A DNA stretch of 64,000 nucleotides from Streptomyces sp. NRRL S-1022 (lineage in GTDB: Bacteria; Actinomycetota; Actinomycetes; Streptomycetales; Streptomycetaceae), in assembly GCF_000720135.1 (NCBI RefSeq), contig NZ_JOIU01000004.1, positions 206,941-270,940 of the forward strand, written 5' to 3'. The translations under genes were made by a program, and so were the position numbers. Shown one piece after another: positions 45,601 to 53,338 of this stretch. Under the pieces are notes generated by a model. It saw nothing but the letters and a program-made list of their open reading frames with translations, was not told the DNA's origin and did not search any database. Position 1 is the stretch's first letter; each line of letters starts with the position of its first letter.

Positions 45601-46556
45601 CGCCGTCCGCGCGGCGGCCGTCGGCCCGGCCGCCGCGGATCGTGCTGGTGCCCTGCGGCCTGCTCGGCGTCGTACCGTGGCACGCCGCCCGGACCGGCAG
45701 CGCCGGCGGGCAGGGCCACCGGTACGCCTGCGAGGAAGCCGTCATCAGCTACGCCCCTTCCGGCGCAGGGTTCCTCGCCGCGGCCGGCCGGCGCCGTATG
45801 TCCCCCGCCGACGGGCGGCAGGTGCTCGTCGCGGACCCCGAACTGACCCTCCCCTGGGCCGAGGTGGAGGCGGAGGCGCTGCGGGCTGCGTGCTACCCCG
45901 GGGCGCTGCGCTACGGCGAGTTCCTCGGCACGGACGAGGCACCGGACGCCGCGGGCACACCGGCGGAGCTGCTCGCGGTGCTGCCCGGCGGCACGGCACC
46001 GGCGTCCGTGGTGCACCTGGCCTGTCACGCCCGGGCCGCGCCGCGGCCCACGGACTCCGCGCTGCGGCTGGCCGGCGCTCCGGGCGCGGACCGGGACACC
46101 GGCCGGCTCACCGTGGCCGGCATCCTGGATGCCGCCGCCGACGTCCCGCCGGACAGCGCCGGTCCGCTGGTGGTGCTGAGCGCCTGCGAGACCGACCTGA
46201 GCACCCGCGACCACGACGAGGCGCTGACCCTCGCGACCGCGCTGGTCACGAGCGGAGCCGCGGACGTCGTGGGGTCGCGGTGGGCGGTCCGGGACGGTCC
46301 GACCGCCGTGATGATGGCCGTCTTCCACCACCACCTCACGGCCGGCGGGCTGGCTCCGCCGGACGCCCTGCGCGCCGCGCAGTCGTGGATGCTGGACCCG
46401 CACCGCAGTCTCCCGTTCCCGCTGGACGACCCGCTCCGGGACGAGGCGGCCCGCTGCGACCTGCACCACGTCCACCACTGGGCCGCCTTCACCCACCAGG
46501 GCAATCCGGCGCCCGCGGTCCACGGGACGGGTCCCGGACAGCAGCGCCACGGGTGA
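42633..46556 (+). CDS. Large CHAT-domain protein
   Basis: A 1307-residue protein. The C-terminal 300 residues form a CHAT protease fold (caspase-like): His1132 in HLACHA and Cys1185 in LSACETD are the catalytic pair, followed by VGSRWAVRDGPTAVMM. Upstream are long Leu/Ala-rich helical stretches resembling degenerate TPRs (residues about 80-850), broken by acidic disordered inserts near residues 200-260 (ATDAGATDTRATDA; DDPEE). ATG at 42633 is chosen for GGGGGAG just upstream; ATGs at 42594 and 42597 are possible. CHAT-TPR proteins can act in regulated proteolysis or defence; no partner effector is seen next to it. Confidence 0.85.
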   Translation: MGGGVRRDEDGAGAAERQRELAGVLDDVGRLWRAGTEEELTEASGPVIDRLGRVEAALAEHGEDFSLAFVVLGLVLGVRCNSRREHAPSESDAADRAEALRRLRWTDRRAPADDRLAVQARMILVFLLTPWAVPRADGTTTVLRDALLTAGKKEGVLTESLRRDLEEAKEVVGRIAAAPLDAELRRQTANVGQVIERMLAPGVDLADPPAGTEATAAGAEATDAGATDTRATDAAGAARDGDGPDDAGNPDDADGPPDPDDPEEALLDAVRGLVDLAGARSTAQFTRILVWLRAALEPRARGPQPPVLEQDPQAVALLRRAAAGSAAGTDGVRRAADLVLRALHALPPDAPERGRVARLHAHLLVVLELLADGSADFSLAERPAPDPADDSRDRLDDWPLGLTLEPGLAAFLNGALRDFALTLGVYERHHAAHVERLLAYRTGDTGYLDDAAALLKEAIDGSPPDSWWVVTLRVDLAEVLEQVALHGGSFQDADSSLAALRELGARLRRDGSLPLDAPFTLELLLSTADLELSHAKRTGDHGALPPLIEELRARHTALPADSTWRGKLARRLEELEQLGGDGRQASRGAVPEPLDVAAELADLGRAVEQARREQQAPAAYRQQEYDRCAALGLRLFLSVKRGLNHPVLLDGAISQLTRARTLLAEGRGEHRRVDVLTKLAEAHMMRAATRTGPHARADEQAFLEVSREALDELAADVLLQTGADHGLSAALNGDLLAERLAWAALILRRPADAVADLEKGRGLVHQAAVASRGIPRLLDAAGHPELARRWRAHVRTGPPRLDPDAIPLHPAGIPRTPDAPLRPAGSLPPTGSPTRPAGGPPIPSALRREALAALGVRARPGQGRGVRQMAGTADVAALTEGLAASGTDALVYLVPGTPLPHGSFPGHALILRPGAAPAMLPLPELIRPGSEPLERYLDAAARRSRALADPHLHVSWKSAYDGHWQVTLRELCDWAWPAVMGPVLSAVRPSPSARRPSARPPRIVLVPCGLLGVVPWHAARTGSAGGQGHRYACEEAVISYAPSGAGFLAAAGRRRMSPADGRQVLVADPELTLPWAEVEAEALRAACYPGALRYGEFLGTDEAPDAAGTPAELLAVLPGGTAPASVVHLACHARAAPRPTDSALRLAGAPGADRDTGRLTVAGILDAAADVPPDSAGPLVVLSACETDLSTRDHDEALTLATALVTSGAADVVGSRWAVRDGPTAVMMAVFHHHLTAGGLAPPDALRAAQSWMLDPHRSLPFPLDDPLRDEAARCDLHHVHHWAAFTHQGNPAPAVHGTGPGQQRHG

Positions 46557-46599
46557 ACGCACGCCGCCGAACCCGACAGGATCACCGCTGGAGGATGCA

Positions 46600-47496
46600 G
46601 TGGACCGAAAGCCCCGACGCTCCCTTCACCGCGCACCGGCCGCCGCCGTCGCCGCCGTGCTCGCCGTCGCCGCCGCTCTCGGCGTGGCGGCTCCGGGCGC
46701 CACCGCGGCGGACCGGACGGACGGCACCGAACCGGGCACCGCACGCGTGCCGTTGCGCGTGGCCACCTACAACATCCATGCCGGAGCGGGTCAGGACGGC
46801 GTCTTCGACCTCGACCGCACGGCGGCGGCGATCCGGGACCTCGACGCCGACGTGGTGGGCCTGGAGGAGGTCGACGTGCACTGGGGCACCCGCAGCGACT
46901 TCGCCGACGAGGCCCGGGAGTTGGCCGGCCGGCTGCACATGCGGGTCTTCTTCGCGCCGATCTACGACCTCCCTCCCGCCACCCCGGGCGGCGAGCGACG
47001 GCAGTACGGCGTGGCGGTGCTGAGCCGTTTTCCGGTGCGCGGCGCCTGGAACCACGAGATCACCCGGCTGTCCACCCAGACGCCGGATCCGGTGCCGGCC
47101 CCCGCACCGGGTTTCGCCGAGGTGGCGGTCGGGGTCCGGGGCGTCCGCGTGCACGTGTACGCGACCCACCTCGACTACCGCAAGGACCCCTCGGTGCGGC
47201 GGGCCCAGGTCGACGACATGCTGGAGGTCCTGGCCGAGGACCGCGGCCCGAAGGTCCTCCTGGGCGACTTCAACGCCGAACCGGACGCGCCCGAACTGGC
47301 GCGGCTGTGGGGGCCGTTGGCCGACGCGGATCCGGACGGGGGCAAGACCTATCCGGCGGCCGGCCCGGTCAGCCGGATCGACCTCGTGACCGTTTCCCCG
47401 GACGTGACCGTGACCGGCGCGTACGAGTCCGGGACGACGGCCTCCGACCACCGGCCGGTGGTCGCAGATCTGCTGCTGCGGCGCCGGGGCCGCTGA
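46600..47496 (+). CDS. Secreted endonuclease/exonuclease/phosphatase-family protein
   Basis: A 298-residue exported EEP-fold enzyme. Signal peptide ends GVAAPGATA. RVATYNIHAG, VGLEEVD, THLDY, LLGDFNAEPDAPEL and the terminal SDHRPVVADLLL are the metal and catalytic motifs. Substrates of secreted members include nucleic acids, sphingomyelin and inositol phosphates. GTG at 46600 follows GGAGGATGCA. Same strand as the CHAT gene, 43 bp downstream. Confidence 0.88.
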   Translation: MDRKPRRSLHRAPAAAVAAVLAVAAALGVAAPGATAADRTDGTEPGTARVPLRVATYNIHAGAGQDGVFDLDRTAAAIRDLDADVVGLEEVDVHWGTRSDFADEARELAGRLHMRVFFAPIYDLPPATPGGERRQYGVAVLSRFPVRGAWNHEITRLSTQTPDPVPAPAPGFAEVAVGVRGVRVHVYATHLDYRKDPSVRRAQVDDMLEVLAEDRGPKVLLGDFNAEPDAPELARLWGPLADADPDGGKTYPAAGPVSRIDLVTVSPDVTVTGAYESGTTASDHRPVVADLLLRRRGR

Positions 47497-47641
47497 TCGC
47501 ACCGACGACTTCTTCTTTACGTGCTCCTGACAATTCACGGCTGCCGTGGCACCCTGCCTCACGCACGTCCTTCCGCACCGTTCTTCGTTCGCCCACCCTG
47601 CCCGGGCCCGACCGGCCCGGGCACGGCAGAAGGAGACCTGC

Positions 47642-48616
47642 GTGAGACGCCAACGCACCGCCGCGGGCATTCCGCTGGCCGTCGGAGCCCTGTTCGCCGG
47701 CGGCCTCCTCCAGGCCGGAACCGCCGGCGCCGCACCCGCCGGGCCGGCGGCCGCGGCCCACACCGCCCCGGCCGCCGCACAGCACGAGGCCCGCGCCTTC
47801 TGGACCGCCGAGCGCATGCGCAGCGCCACTCCCCTCGATCTGCTGCTCACCGAGCAGGCCGCCGGGCACCTCAAGTCCCCTCCGCACACGGGGCGTCCGG
47901 TCTCCGTGGCCCCCACCCGCCCCGCACTCGCCTCCTTCCCGCAGGCCGGTGGCCCCTGGACCGGCGGCGGCGCCGTCGTCAGAACCTCGGGGCGGGTCTT
48001 CTTCACCTTCCAGGGACGCACCGCCTCCTGTACCGGCGACGCCGTGACCAGCCAGAACGCCAGCACCGTCCTCACGGCCGGGCACTGCGTGAAGTACCAG
48101 GGCAGCTGGCACACCAACTGGGTCTTCGTGCCGGGCTACGACAACGGCAACGCACCGTACGGCCAGTGGACCGCGGCCAAGACGCTCACGACCCCGCAAT
48201 GGGAAGCGAGCGAGGACATCAACTACGACGTCGGAGCCGCGGTCGTCACCCCCCTGAACGGCAGGACCCTCACCTCGGTCGTCGGCGCGCAGGGCGTCCA
48301 GTTCAACGGCGGCTACAACAAGCCGATGCACTCCTTCGGTTTCCCCGCGGCGTCGCCGTACGACGGCACCAAGCTCATCTACTGCAGCGGCAACAGCTCG
48401 AAGGACTTCCTCTTCTCGCAGGACCACGGCCTCGGGTGCAACATGACGGGCGGCTCCAGCGGCGGCCCCTGGTTCACCGGCTTCGACGAGGCGTCCGGCA
48501 CCGGTCTGCAGGCCTCCGTGAACAGCTTCGGCTACACGTTCCTGCCGAACCGGATGTTCGGCCCGTACTTCGGTGACGTGGTCAAGGCCCTGTACGACCA
48601 GGCCCGGACCTCCTGA
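47642..48616 (+). CDS. Secreted trypsin-like serine protease
   Basis: A 324-residue exported chymotrypsin-fold protease. Signal peptide to about residue 40. The triad is LTAGHC (His), NYDVGAAVV (Asp) and GGSSGGPW (Ser), with Cys residues in SCTGD and GCNMTGG for disulfides. An N-terminal propeptide-like region (residues 40-110) precedes the catalytic part. GTG at 47642 has AAGGAG 8 nt upstream. Ends 2 bp before the convergent epoxide hydrolase gene. Confidence 0.9.
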   Translation: MRRQRTAAGIPLAVGALFAGGLLQAGTAGAAPAGPAAAAHTAPAAAQHEARAFWTAERMRSATPLDLLLTEQAAGHLKSPPHTGRPVSVAPTRPALASFPQAGGPWTGGGAVVRTSGRVFFTFQGRTASCTGDAVTSQNASTVLTAGHCVKYQGSWHTNWVFVPGYDNGNAPYGQWTAAKTLTTPQWEASEDINYDVGAAVVTPLNGRTLTSVVGAQGVQFNGGYNKPMHSFGFPAASPYDGTKLIYCSGNSSKDFLFSQDHGLGCNMTGGSSGGPWFTGFDEASGTGLQASVNSFGYTFLPNRMFGPYFGDVVKALYDQARTS

Positions 48617-48618
48617 CT

Positions 48619-49854
48619 TCAGGGCCTGCGGCCGCGGAAGGTGCGGCGCAGGTCGCCCACCCACGCGTCGGGGTTCTCCCAGGGGATGAAGTGGCCCCCC
48701 CGGTCATGGGCGTTGACGTTGACGTGGTGGAACCAGCCGGCCTGCGGGCCGTTCTCGAACGCCTGGACCCGCTCGGCGGCGGTGTGGATGCCGGGCGGGT
48801 TCTCGTACGTGACGAAGGTGAGGCCGACCGGAGCCTGTACGACCGGGGTGCGGTCGTGGGCGGGGGTCCAGGGGTAGCGGTTGGCGTTGGCGTAGTAACG
48901 CATGGAGGTGGCGATGGAGTTGTTCACCCAGTAGATCGTGGCGTGGGTGAGCAGGTCGTCCTTGGTGAACACGGATTCGAGGTCGCCGCCGTTGTCGCTC
49001 CAGTCGTTCCAGCGCTTCAGCAGCCAGGCGAGCAGTCCGGCGGGCGAGTCGCTCAGCCCGTGGGCGAGGGTGGCTCCGTCGAGCATGTGCACGGCGAGGT
49101 GGGACGCCCAGCGGTGGTCCATCTCGATGATGCGGGCACGGACATCGGCGGGCTGGTCGTCGGTGAGGGGCCGGTTCCGGGCGAAGTCCCAGGCGCGGGG
49201 TCCGGCGAAGAAGTCGAGCGGCAGCCCGGAGCCGATGTGGATGCCGTACAGCTCGTCGGCGTACTTGTGGCCGAGCTGGCTGGTGACGACGCCGCCGATG
49301 TCGCAGCCCCCGGCGGCGTACTTCGCGTAGCCCAGCGTCTCGGTCATCAGGGTGTGCCAGAGGTCGGCGACCTTCCAGAAGTTGACGTCCGGGAAGCCGG
49401 TGAGCGGGCCGGGGAAGCCGAAGCCGGGCAGGGACGGCACGATGACGTCGAAGGCGTCGGCGGGGTCGCCGCCGGACGCGGCCGGGTCGGCGAGCGGGTC
49501 GATCACCTTCGACCAGTGCCAGAACGTCCACGGCCAGCCGTGGGTGAGGATCAACGGGATCGGGCGGGGGCCGCGGCCGGGCTTGCGCATGAAGTGCACC
49601 GGGACACCGGCGACGCCGACCTGGTAGTGCTCGTAGACGTTGATGGCGGCCTCGGCCTTGCGCCAGTCGTAGCCGTCCCGCCAGTAGGCGACCAGCTCAC
49701 GGAGAATGCCGTCCGGGACGCCGTAGGACCCGTCCTCGTTCCCCTCGTCCAGTGGCGGGCGGGTCCGTGCGAGACGGGCGCGCAGGTCGTCGAGGACCTC
49801 GTCGGACACGTGGATCGGGGCGGGTTCCAGGGGGAAGGCGTGCGGGGTGGTCAT
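48619..49854 (-). CDS. Epoxide hydrolase (EHN-type)
   Basis: A 411-residue alpha/beta-hydrolase with the N-terminal EHN lid domain (residues 8-115, ISDEVLDDLRARLARTR-like). HGWPWTFWHW is the oxyanion block, GGCDIGGVVTSQLGH the elbow with Asp nucleophile, and HDRGGHFIPWENPD the catalytic His. Microsomal-type epoxide hydrolase, likely detoxifying or catabolic. ATG at 49854. Confidence 0.9.
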   Translation of the reverse strand: MTTPHAFPLEPAPIHVSDEVLDDLRARLARTRPPLDEGNEDGSYGVPDGILRELVAYWRDGYDWRKAEAAINVYEHYQVGVAGVPVHFMRKPGRGPRPIPLILTHGWPWTFWHWSKVIDPLADPAASGGDPADAFDVIVPSLPGFGFPGPLTGFPDVNFWKVADLWHTLMTETLGYAKYAAGGCDIGGVVTSQLGHKYADELYGIHIGSGLPLDFFAGPRAWDFARNRPLTDDQPADVRARIIEMDHRWASHLAVHMLDGATLAHGLSDSPAGLLAWLLKRWNDWSDNGGDLESVFTKDDLLTHATIYWVNNSIATSMRYYANANRYPWTPAHDRTPVVQAPVGLTFVTYENPPGIHTAAERVQAFENGPQAGWFHHVNVNAHDRGGHFIPWENPDAWVGDLRRTFRGRRP

Positions 49855-50062
49855 GTCCTGGTTCCTTCCGGGCAGGGCAGGCGATGTCGTCGGACACGTA
49901 ACCACATGCGCCTGGGCGGCAGTTGTGCACCCTGGCACCCCGACGCCCGGGCCCCGGTCCCCGTCGGCGCGTCCCTGCGCCCGCACGCGCACCCCGGGCG
50001 CCGGGGACCCGCCGGGCGCCCGCTCCCTTCGGCGAGGGACGAGCGGGCGGGTCAGGCCCTCG

Positions 50063-51271
50063 TCATGCGTGGCGGGGACCGGTCACGGCGAGCAGGACGA
50101 GGGCGAGGGCCTGGATCACCGCGACCACCGTGATCAGGAGGGGGATCGAGTGGCCGTACAGGGCTCCGGTCAGGGCTCCGCCCGCCAGGCTCGCGGCGCC
50201 CACCACCCCGGCGAAGACGCCGTACGCGGTGGCCCGGCGCGGCGAGGGCACGAGGTCCGCGACGGTGGCCCGGAGCGTCGACTCCTGGATGCCCGTGGCC
50301 GCGCCCCACACCAGCGATCCCGCCACGGCCGGGCCGACGGTGGGCGTGAAGGCGAGTGCCGGGACGGCGGCGGCCAGCACCGGCAGCACGGCCAGCACCC
50401 GCGGGCCGATCCGGTCGTACAGCCAGCCGGTGGCGAGCGCGGCCACCGCGTCCACGGCCATCGCCGCCGCGTACAGCACCGGCACCCAGGGCGCCGCCAT
50501 CAGGTGCCGTTGGACGAGGTGGTACGACAGGACGCCGAAGGTGGCGAAGCCGGTGGTGGTGGCCGCGGTGAACGCCGCGTAGGTCCAGAACGCGGCGGGC
50601 AGCCGGCCGTCCGGCGGCGGCGCCCCGGCCGGCCCGGGTGCCTGCCGTTCGTACGCCTCCGGGTCCGGGACCCGTGCCCGGAGCCAGAACAGCAGGCCCA
50701 GCACCGCCGCGCCGGGCGCGGCGAGGACGCCGAGCGCGGGGCCGTAGGCATCACCGGTGAGCGCGAGGACGCCCGCCACGGTCAGGGGGCCGGCCAGGGC
50801 GCCCACCTGGTCCATCGCCTCGTGGACGGCGAAGCCCCGGCCGCGTCCGGTGAGGGCGGTGGCGTGCGAGAGCAGGGTATCCTTCGCCGGGGAACGCACC
50901 GCCTTGCCGACCCGTTCGGCGACGACCAGGGCGCAGGCCGCCCACAGGACGCCGACCACGCCCAGCGGCGGCACGGAGAGCACGGTCAGGGCGTACCCGG
51001 CGATCGACAGGCCCCAGAAGCGGCGCGTGCGGTCGGCCAGCGGGCCGGACACCAGGCGCAGTCCCAGTGCCGCCGCCTCACCGGCGCCGGTGACCACACC
51101 GACGACCAGGGCGGAGGCGCCGAGGGACGCCAGCAGGGGGCCGGTGACGGAGCGGGCCCCCTCGTACACGAAGTCGGCGAGCAGGCTGACCACGCCGAAC
51201 CACACCACGAACCGCCAGGGCCTCATCCCGCCCGGCCCCGGCCCTCCGGTTCCCGCTGCTCTCCCGCTCAC
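50063..51271 (-). CDS. MFS transporter
   Basis: A 402-residue major-facilitator protein with 12 predicted helices. SLLADFVYEGARSVTGPLLASLG and RLVSGPLADRTRRFWGL give the N-terminal half motifs (quoted in part); ATGIQESTLRATVADLVP is in the C-terminal half. GTG at 51271 is chosen because GGAGG lies 5 nt upstream. Cargo unknown. Convergent/divergent context: it is divergent from the phosphatase-fold gene. Confidence 0.83.
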   Translation of the reverse strand: MSGRAAGTGGPGPGGMRPWRFVVWFGVVSLLADFVYEGARSVTGPLLASLGASALVVGVVTGAGEAAALGLRLVSGPLADRTRRFWGLSIAGYALTVLSVPPLGVVGVLWAACALVVAERVGKAVRSPAKDTLLSHATALTGRGRGFAVHEAMDQVGALAGPLTVAGVLALTGDAYGPALGVLAAPGAAVLGLLFWLRARVPDPEAYERQAPGPAGAPPPDGRLPAAFWTYAAFTAATTTGFATFGVLSYHLVQRHLMAAPWVPVLYAAAMAVDAVAALATGWLYDRIGPRVLAVLPVLAAAVPALAFTPTVGPAVAGSLVWGAATGIQESTLRATVADLVPSPRRATAYGVFAGVVGAASLAGGALTGALYGHSIPLLITVVAVIQALALVLLAVTGPRHA

Positions 51272-51458
51272 GGCACCTCCGCAGCCCCCATGCCGAAGCA
51301 TGCCGCACATCGGGGCGGCACCGGGCCCGGAGGGTGCTCCTCACCCGGTGCTAAGTTCGCGAGGGCGCGGTGCGCGGCCGGCGCCGGTGTCCGCGGGCGC
51401 CCCGCCCGGCCGGGCCCGCATCCAGGACACCAGGACACCAGTGACAGGAGCGACTGTT

Positions 51459-52040
51459 GTGACCAGCCGGGTCCTTCTCGTCTCGCCCGCGACGAGCGTG
51501 TCGCTGCGGCAGGCCCGCTTCGACGACGGCGGCTCCCTCGACGACAGCGGTGCGCGGCGGGCCCGTTCGGCGGCCGGGTCGCTGCCGGCCGCGGCGCGGG
51601 TGCTGGTCTCCCCCGGCGCGCGCTGCCGTGAGACGGCCGCGGCACTGGGCCTGGACGGCGTGCCGGCAGCGGACCTGGCCGGCCTGGACGTGGGCCGCTG
51701 GCGGGGACGCACCCTGGAGGAGGTGGGGGCCGCCGAGCCGGAGGCGGTGGGCCGCTGGCTCACCGATCCCGCCTGCGCGCCGCACGGCGGCGAGTCGGTC
51801 CGGGACCTGTGCGGCCGGATCGCGCGCTGGCTGGCCGACGCGCGATCCGCGGCGGGCCGTACGCTCGCCGTGGTCGAGCCGGAGGTGGTGCGCGCCGCGG
51901 TCGTGGAGGCGCTGGACCTGCCTGCCGCGCTGTTCTGGCGGCTCGACGTGCCACCGCTCACCATGACCGAACTCACCGGCCGCACCGGCCGGTGGAACCT
52001 GCGCCTGGGCCGCCCGCTGACGGCACCGGAGGCGGACTAG
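51459..52040 (+). CDS. Histidine-phosphatase-fold protein lacking catalytic His
   Basis: A 193-residue phosphoglycerate-mutase-like protein. The Arg in SPGARCRETAAALGL and the Glu in HGGESVRDLCG are kept. The N-terminal RHG signature is replaced by LLVSPATSVSLRQARF, and the second catalytic His region reads AVVEPEVVRAA, so both His residues are absent. It is likely a pseudo-enzyme. GTG at 51459 follows AGGAG. It faces two B12 riboswitches, and CobC-like members of this fold act in cobalamin synthesis; a B12 link is inferred. Confidence 0.72.
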   Translation: MTSRVLLVSPATSVSLRQARFDDGGSLDDSGARRARSAAGSLPAAARVLVSPGARCRETAAALGLDGVPAADLAGLDVGRWRGRTLEEVGAAEPEAVGRWLTDPACAPHGGESVRDLCGRIARWLADARSAAGRTLAVVEPEVVRAAVVEALDLPAALFWRLDVPPLTMTELTGRTGRWNLRLGRPLTAPEAD

Positions 52041-52110
52041 GGCCGGCCGGCCCGCGCCGCGCGACCTGCGTCTGCGGCTGCGCTCCGGGTCGGGTGGGAG
52101 TCGCTCGGAC

Positions 52111-52149
52111 GTCGGAGGGCCCCCGGACGGTTCCCGAGGGGCCTCCGAC
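52111..52149. terminator. Hairpin between phosphatase-fold gene and riboswitch
   Basis: GTCGGAGGGCCCC (52111-52123) pairs with GGGGCCTCCGAC (52138-52149) with one bulge. It directly follows the aptamer on the minus strand and could be its expression platform, or serve as the plus-strand terminator. Confidence 0.55.
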
Positions 52150-52275
52150 GGCCCCGGGTCTGACGCACGGGCGCCCTCGCGGGGCCCGCACACAGTGGCG
52201 CGACCGTGCCGGATTCACACCGGGTTCCGTCATGCCGTCGTCGGTGTCGGACCGACCGTACCGCGGGACCGGCGC
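52150..52275 (-). promoter_or_regulatory. Cobalamin riboswitch, apparently without downstream sense gene
   Basis: On the minus strand the conserved core reads GGAACCCGGTGTGAATCCGG, then CACGGTCGCGCCACTGTG (52191-52228), the cobalamin aptamer signature, followed by GTGCGTCAGACCC. The next minus-strand gene in line is over 800 bp away; the sequence immediately downstream is antisense to the phosphatase-fold gene. Confidence 0.75.
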
Positions 52276-52375
52276 CCCGCCAGGACCGCCTCCGACCAGC
52301 GTGGTCTTCCTCTCGTGCCGGGTGGGCGGCGGTGTGCCCGGTGGGCCGGCGGGGGCGCGATCCGGCCGGCCCCGG

Positions 52376-52753
52376 TCAGGGCCGCGTGCGCCGGCGCGGT
52401 GGGGTGAAGGCGTACAGGTCGAGGATGTCCGGCCGGGGGGCCACGCCCGGGCCGCCGGCCCGTACCCAGGTGACGATGTCCTCGGTCGCCCCGGGGTCGT
52501 TGACCAGCCCGAGCCAGACCGGCCGCGCGCCGGCGGCCCGGCCTGCGGTGGAGGGCTGCACGACGATGACGTTCGCCTGGTCGCACACGTCGAGGCAGTC
52601 GGAGACGCGCACGGGCACCTCCGCCCGCAACCGCGCGGTCTGCGCCGCGTGGTCACCCGTCACCTTGGGGCTGCCGCAGCAGCAGTCCCGGCACACCACG
52701 ACCCGGCAGGGCACCGTTCCGTCCGCTGTCTGTTCCGTCCGTCTCCCGGGCAT
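52376..52753 (-). CDS. (2Fe-2S) ferredoxin-like protein, thioredoxin fold, B12-regulated
   Basis: A 125-residue protein. VVVCRDCCCGSPK and VRVSDCLDVCDQANVIVVQP hold four spaced Cys of the thioredoxin-like 2Fe-2S fold. Similar proteins occur with cobalamin and cobalt genes in actinobacteria. ATG at 52753 has GGGGAG 9 nt upstream, within a 6-bp stem CTCCCC/GGGGAG (52763-52778), and the cobalamin riboswitch lies just before. It should be made when B12 is low. Confidence 0.82.
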   Translation of the reverse strand: MPGRRTEQTADGTVPCRVVVCRDCCCGSPKVTGDHAAQTARLRAEVPVRVSDCLDVCDQANVIVVQPSTAGRAAGARPVWLGLVNDPGATEDIVTWVRAGGPGVAPRPDILDLYAFTPPRRRTRP

Positions 52754-52762
52754 ACCGCGCCG

Positions 52763-52778
52763 CTCCCCTCCCGGGGAG
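52763..52778 (-). promoter_or_regulatory. Ribosome-site hairpin of the riboswitch
   Basis: On the minus strand CTCCCC, GGGA, GGGGAG form a 6-bp stem with a 4-nt loop, hiding the Shine-Dalgarno GGGGAG of the 2Fe-2S gene. It is a natural translation-control element for the adjacent aptamer. Confidence 0.5.
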
Positions 52779-52804
52779 ATCCGCCCCGGTGTCGTGTGAG
52801 GAGG

Positions 52805-52965
52805 CGACCGCGTGAGTCTCCTGGCTCCCGGTGAGCGAGTCCCGGCCGGCCTTCCCACCCCGCTCGGGGGCGGTGGCCTGCCGGGGCTCGCTCACCGGTC
52901 ACAGTGGCGGGACCGCGCCGGATTCGCACCGGCTTCCTCGGACCGCCGTCGCCTTGTGTCGCCGG
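52805..52965 (-). promoter_or_regulatory. Cobalamin riboswitch of the 2Fe-2S gene
   Basis: The minus strand shows GAGGAAGCCGGTGCGAATCC, GGCGCGGTCCCGCCACTGTGA (split here), a GGGAAGG element near 52852 and the B12 box AGCCAGGAGAC at 52816-52826, in the right order for a class-I cobalamin aptamer. It ends about 50 nt before the start of the 2Fe-2S gene. Confidence 0.93.
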
Positions 52966-52994
52966 CCATCATGTCATCCAGGGGTGCCGACCCG

Positions 52995-53195
52995 TCACCC
53001 GGCCGCCGTACGGGACTTGGCCGCCTGGTGACGACGGGCCACGTCCTGCCAGGTGGCGTCGCCCCGGGGGTCGTTGACCCGCGCCACGATCAGGCGCCCG
53101 CTCAGCGGCTCGTACACCGGGCCGCCCCGGCCCGGACGCCGATCACCGGCGCGCGCCGAGTCGCCCCCTGGTCCTGGGACCGGATTCACGCACAC
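52995..53195 (-). CDS. Small hypothetical protein
   Basis: Up to 66 residues; a later GTG at 53117 would give 40. The C-terminal part, VYEPLSGRLIVARVNDPRGD then ATWQDVARRHQAAKSRTAAG, looks protein-like (amphipathic, basic end), while the N-terminal third overlaps riboswitch-like sequence and is probably not coding. No family recognised and no strong ribosome site. Confidence 0.35.
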   Translation of the reverse strand: MCVNPVPGPGGDSARAGDRRPGRGGPVYEPLSGRLIVARVNDPRGDATWQDVARRHQAAKSRTAAG

Positions 53196-53338
53196 CGGGC
53201 CTCAGTCACCCGAAATGACTAATGACGGAGCGTGTATCCCTTGTCCCCACTGGGTCGTCCCCCGTTCGGAGTTGCAGCCGTCCGAGGGACATGAGTCCGT
53301 TGGTGTCGTGTCCGTCCGACTCTCACACAGGAGGAGAC

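Noticed and set aside
43731..46562. 943-residue minus ORF opposite the CHAT gene
   Set aside because: Low-complexity Gly/Arg/Gln composition and no motifs; mirror of the CHAT coding frame.
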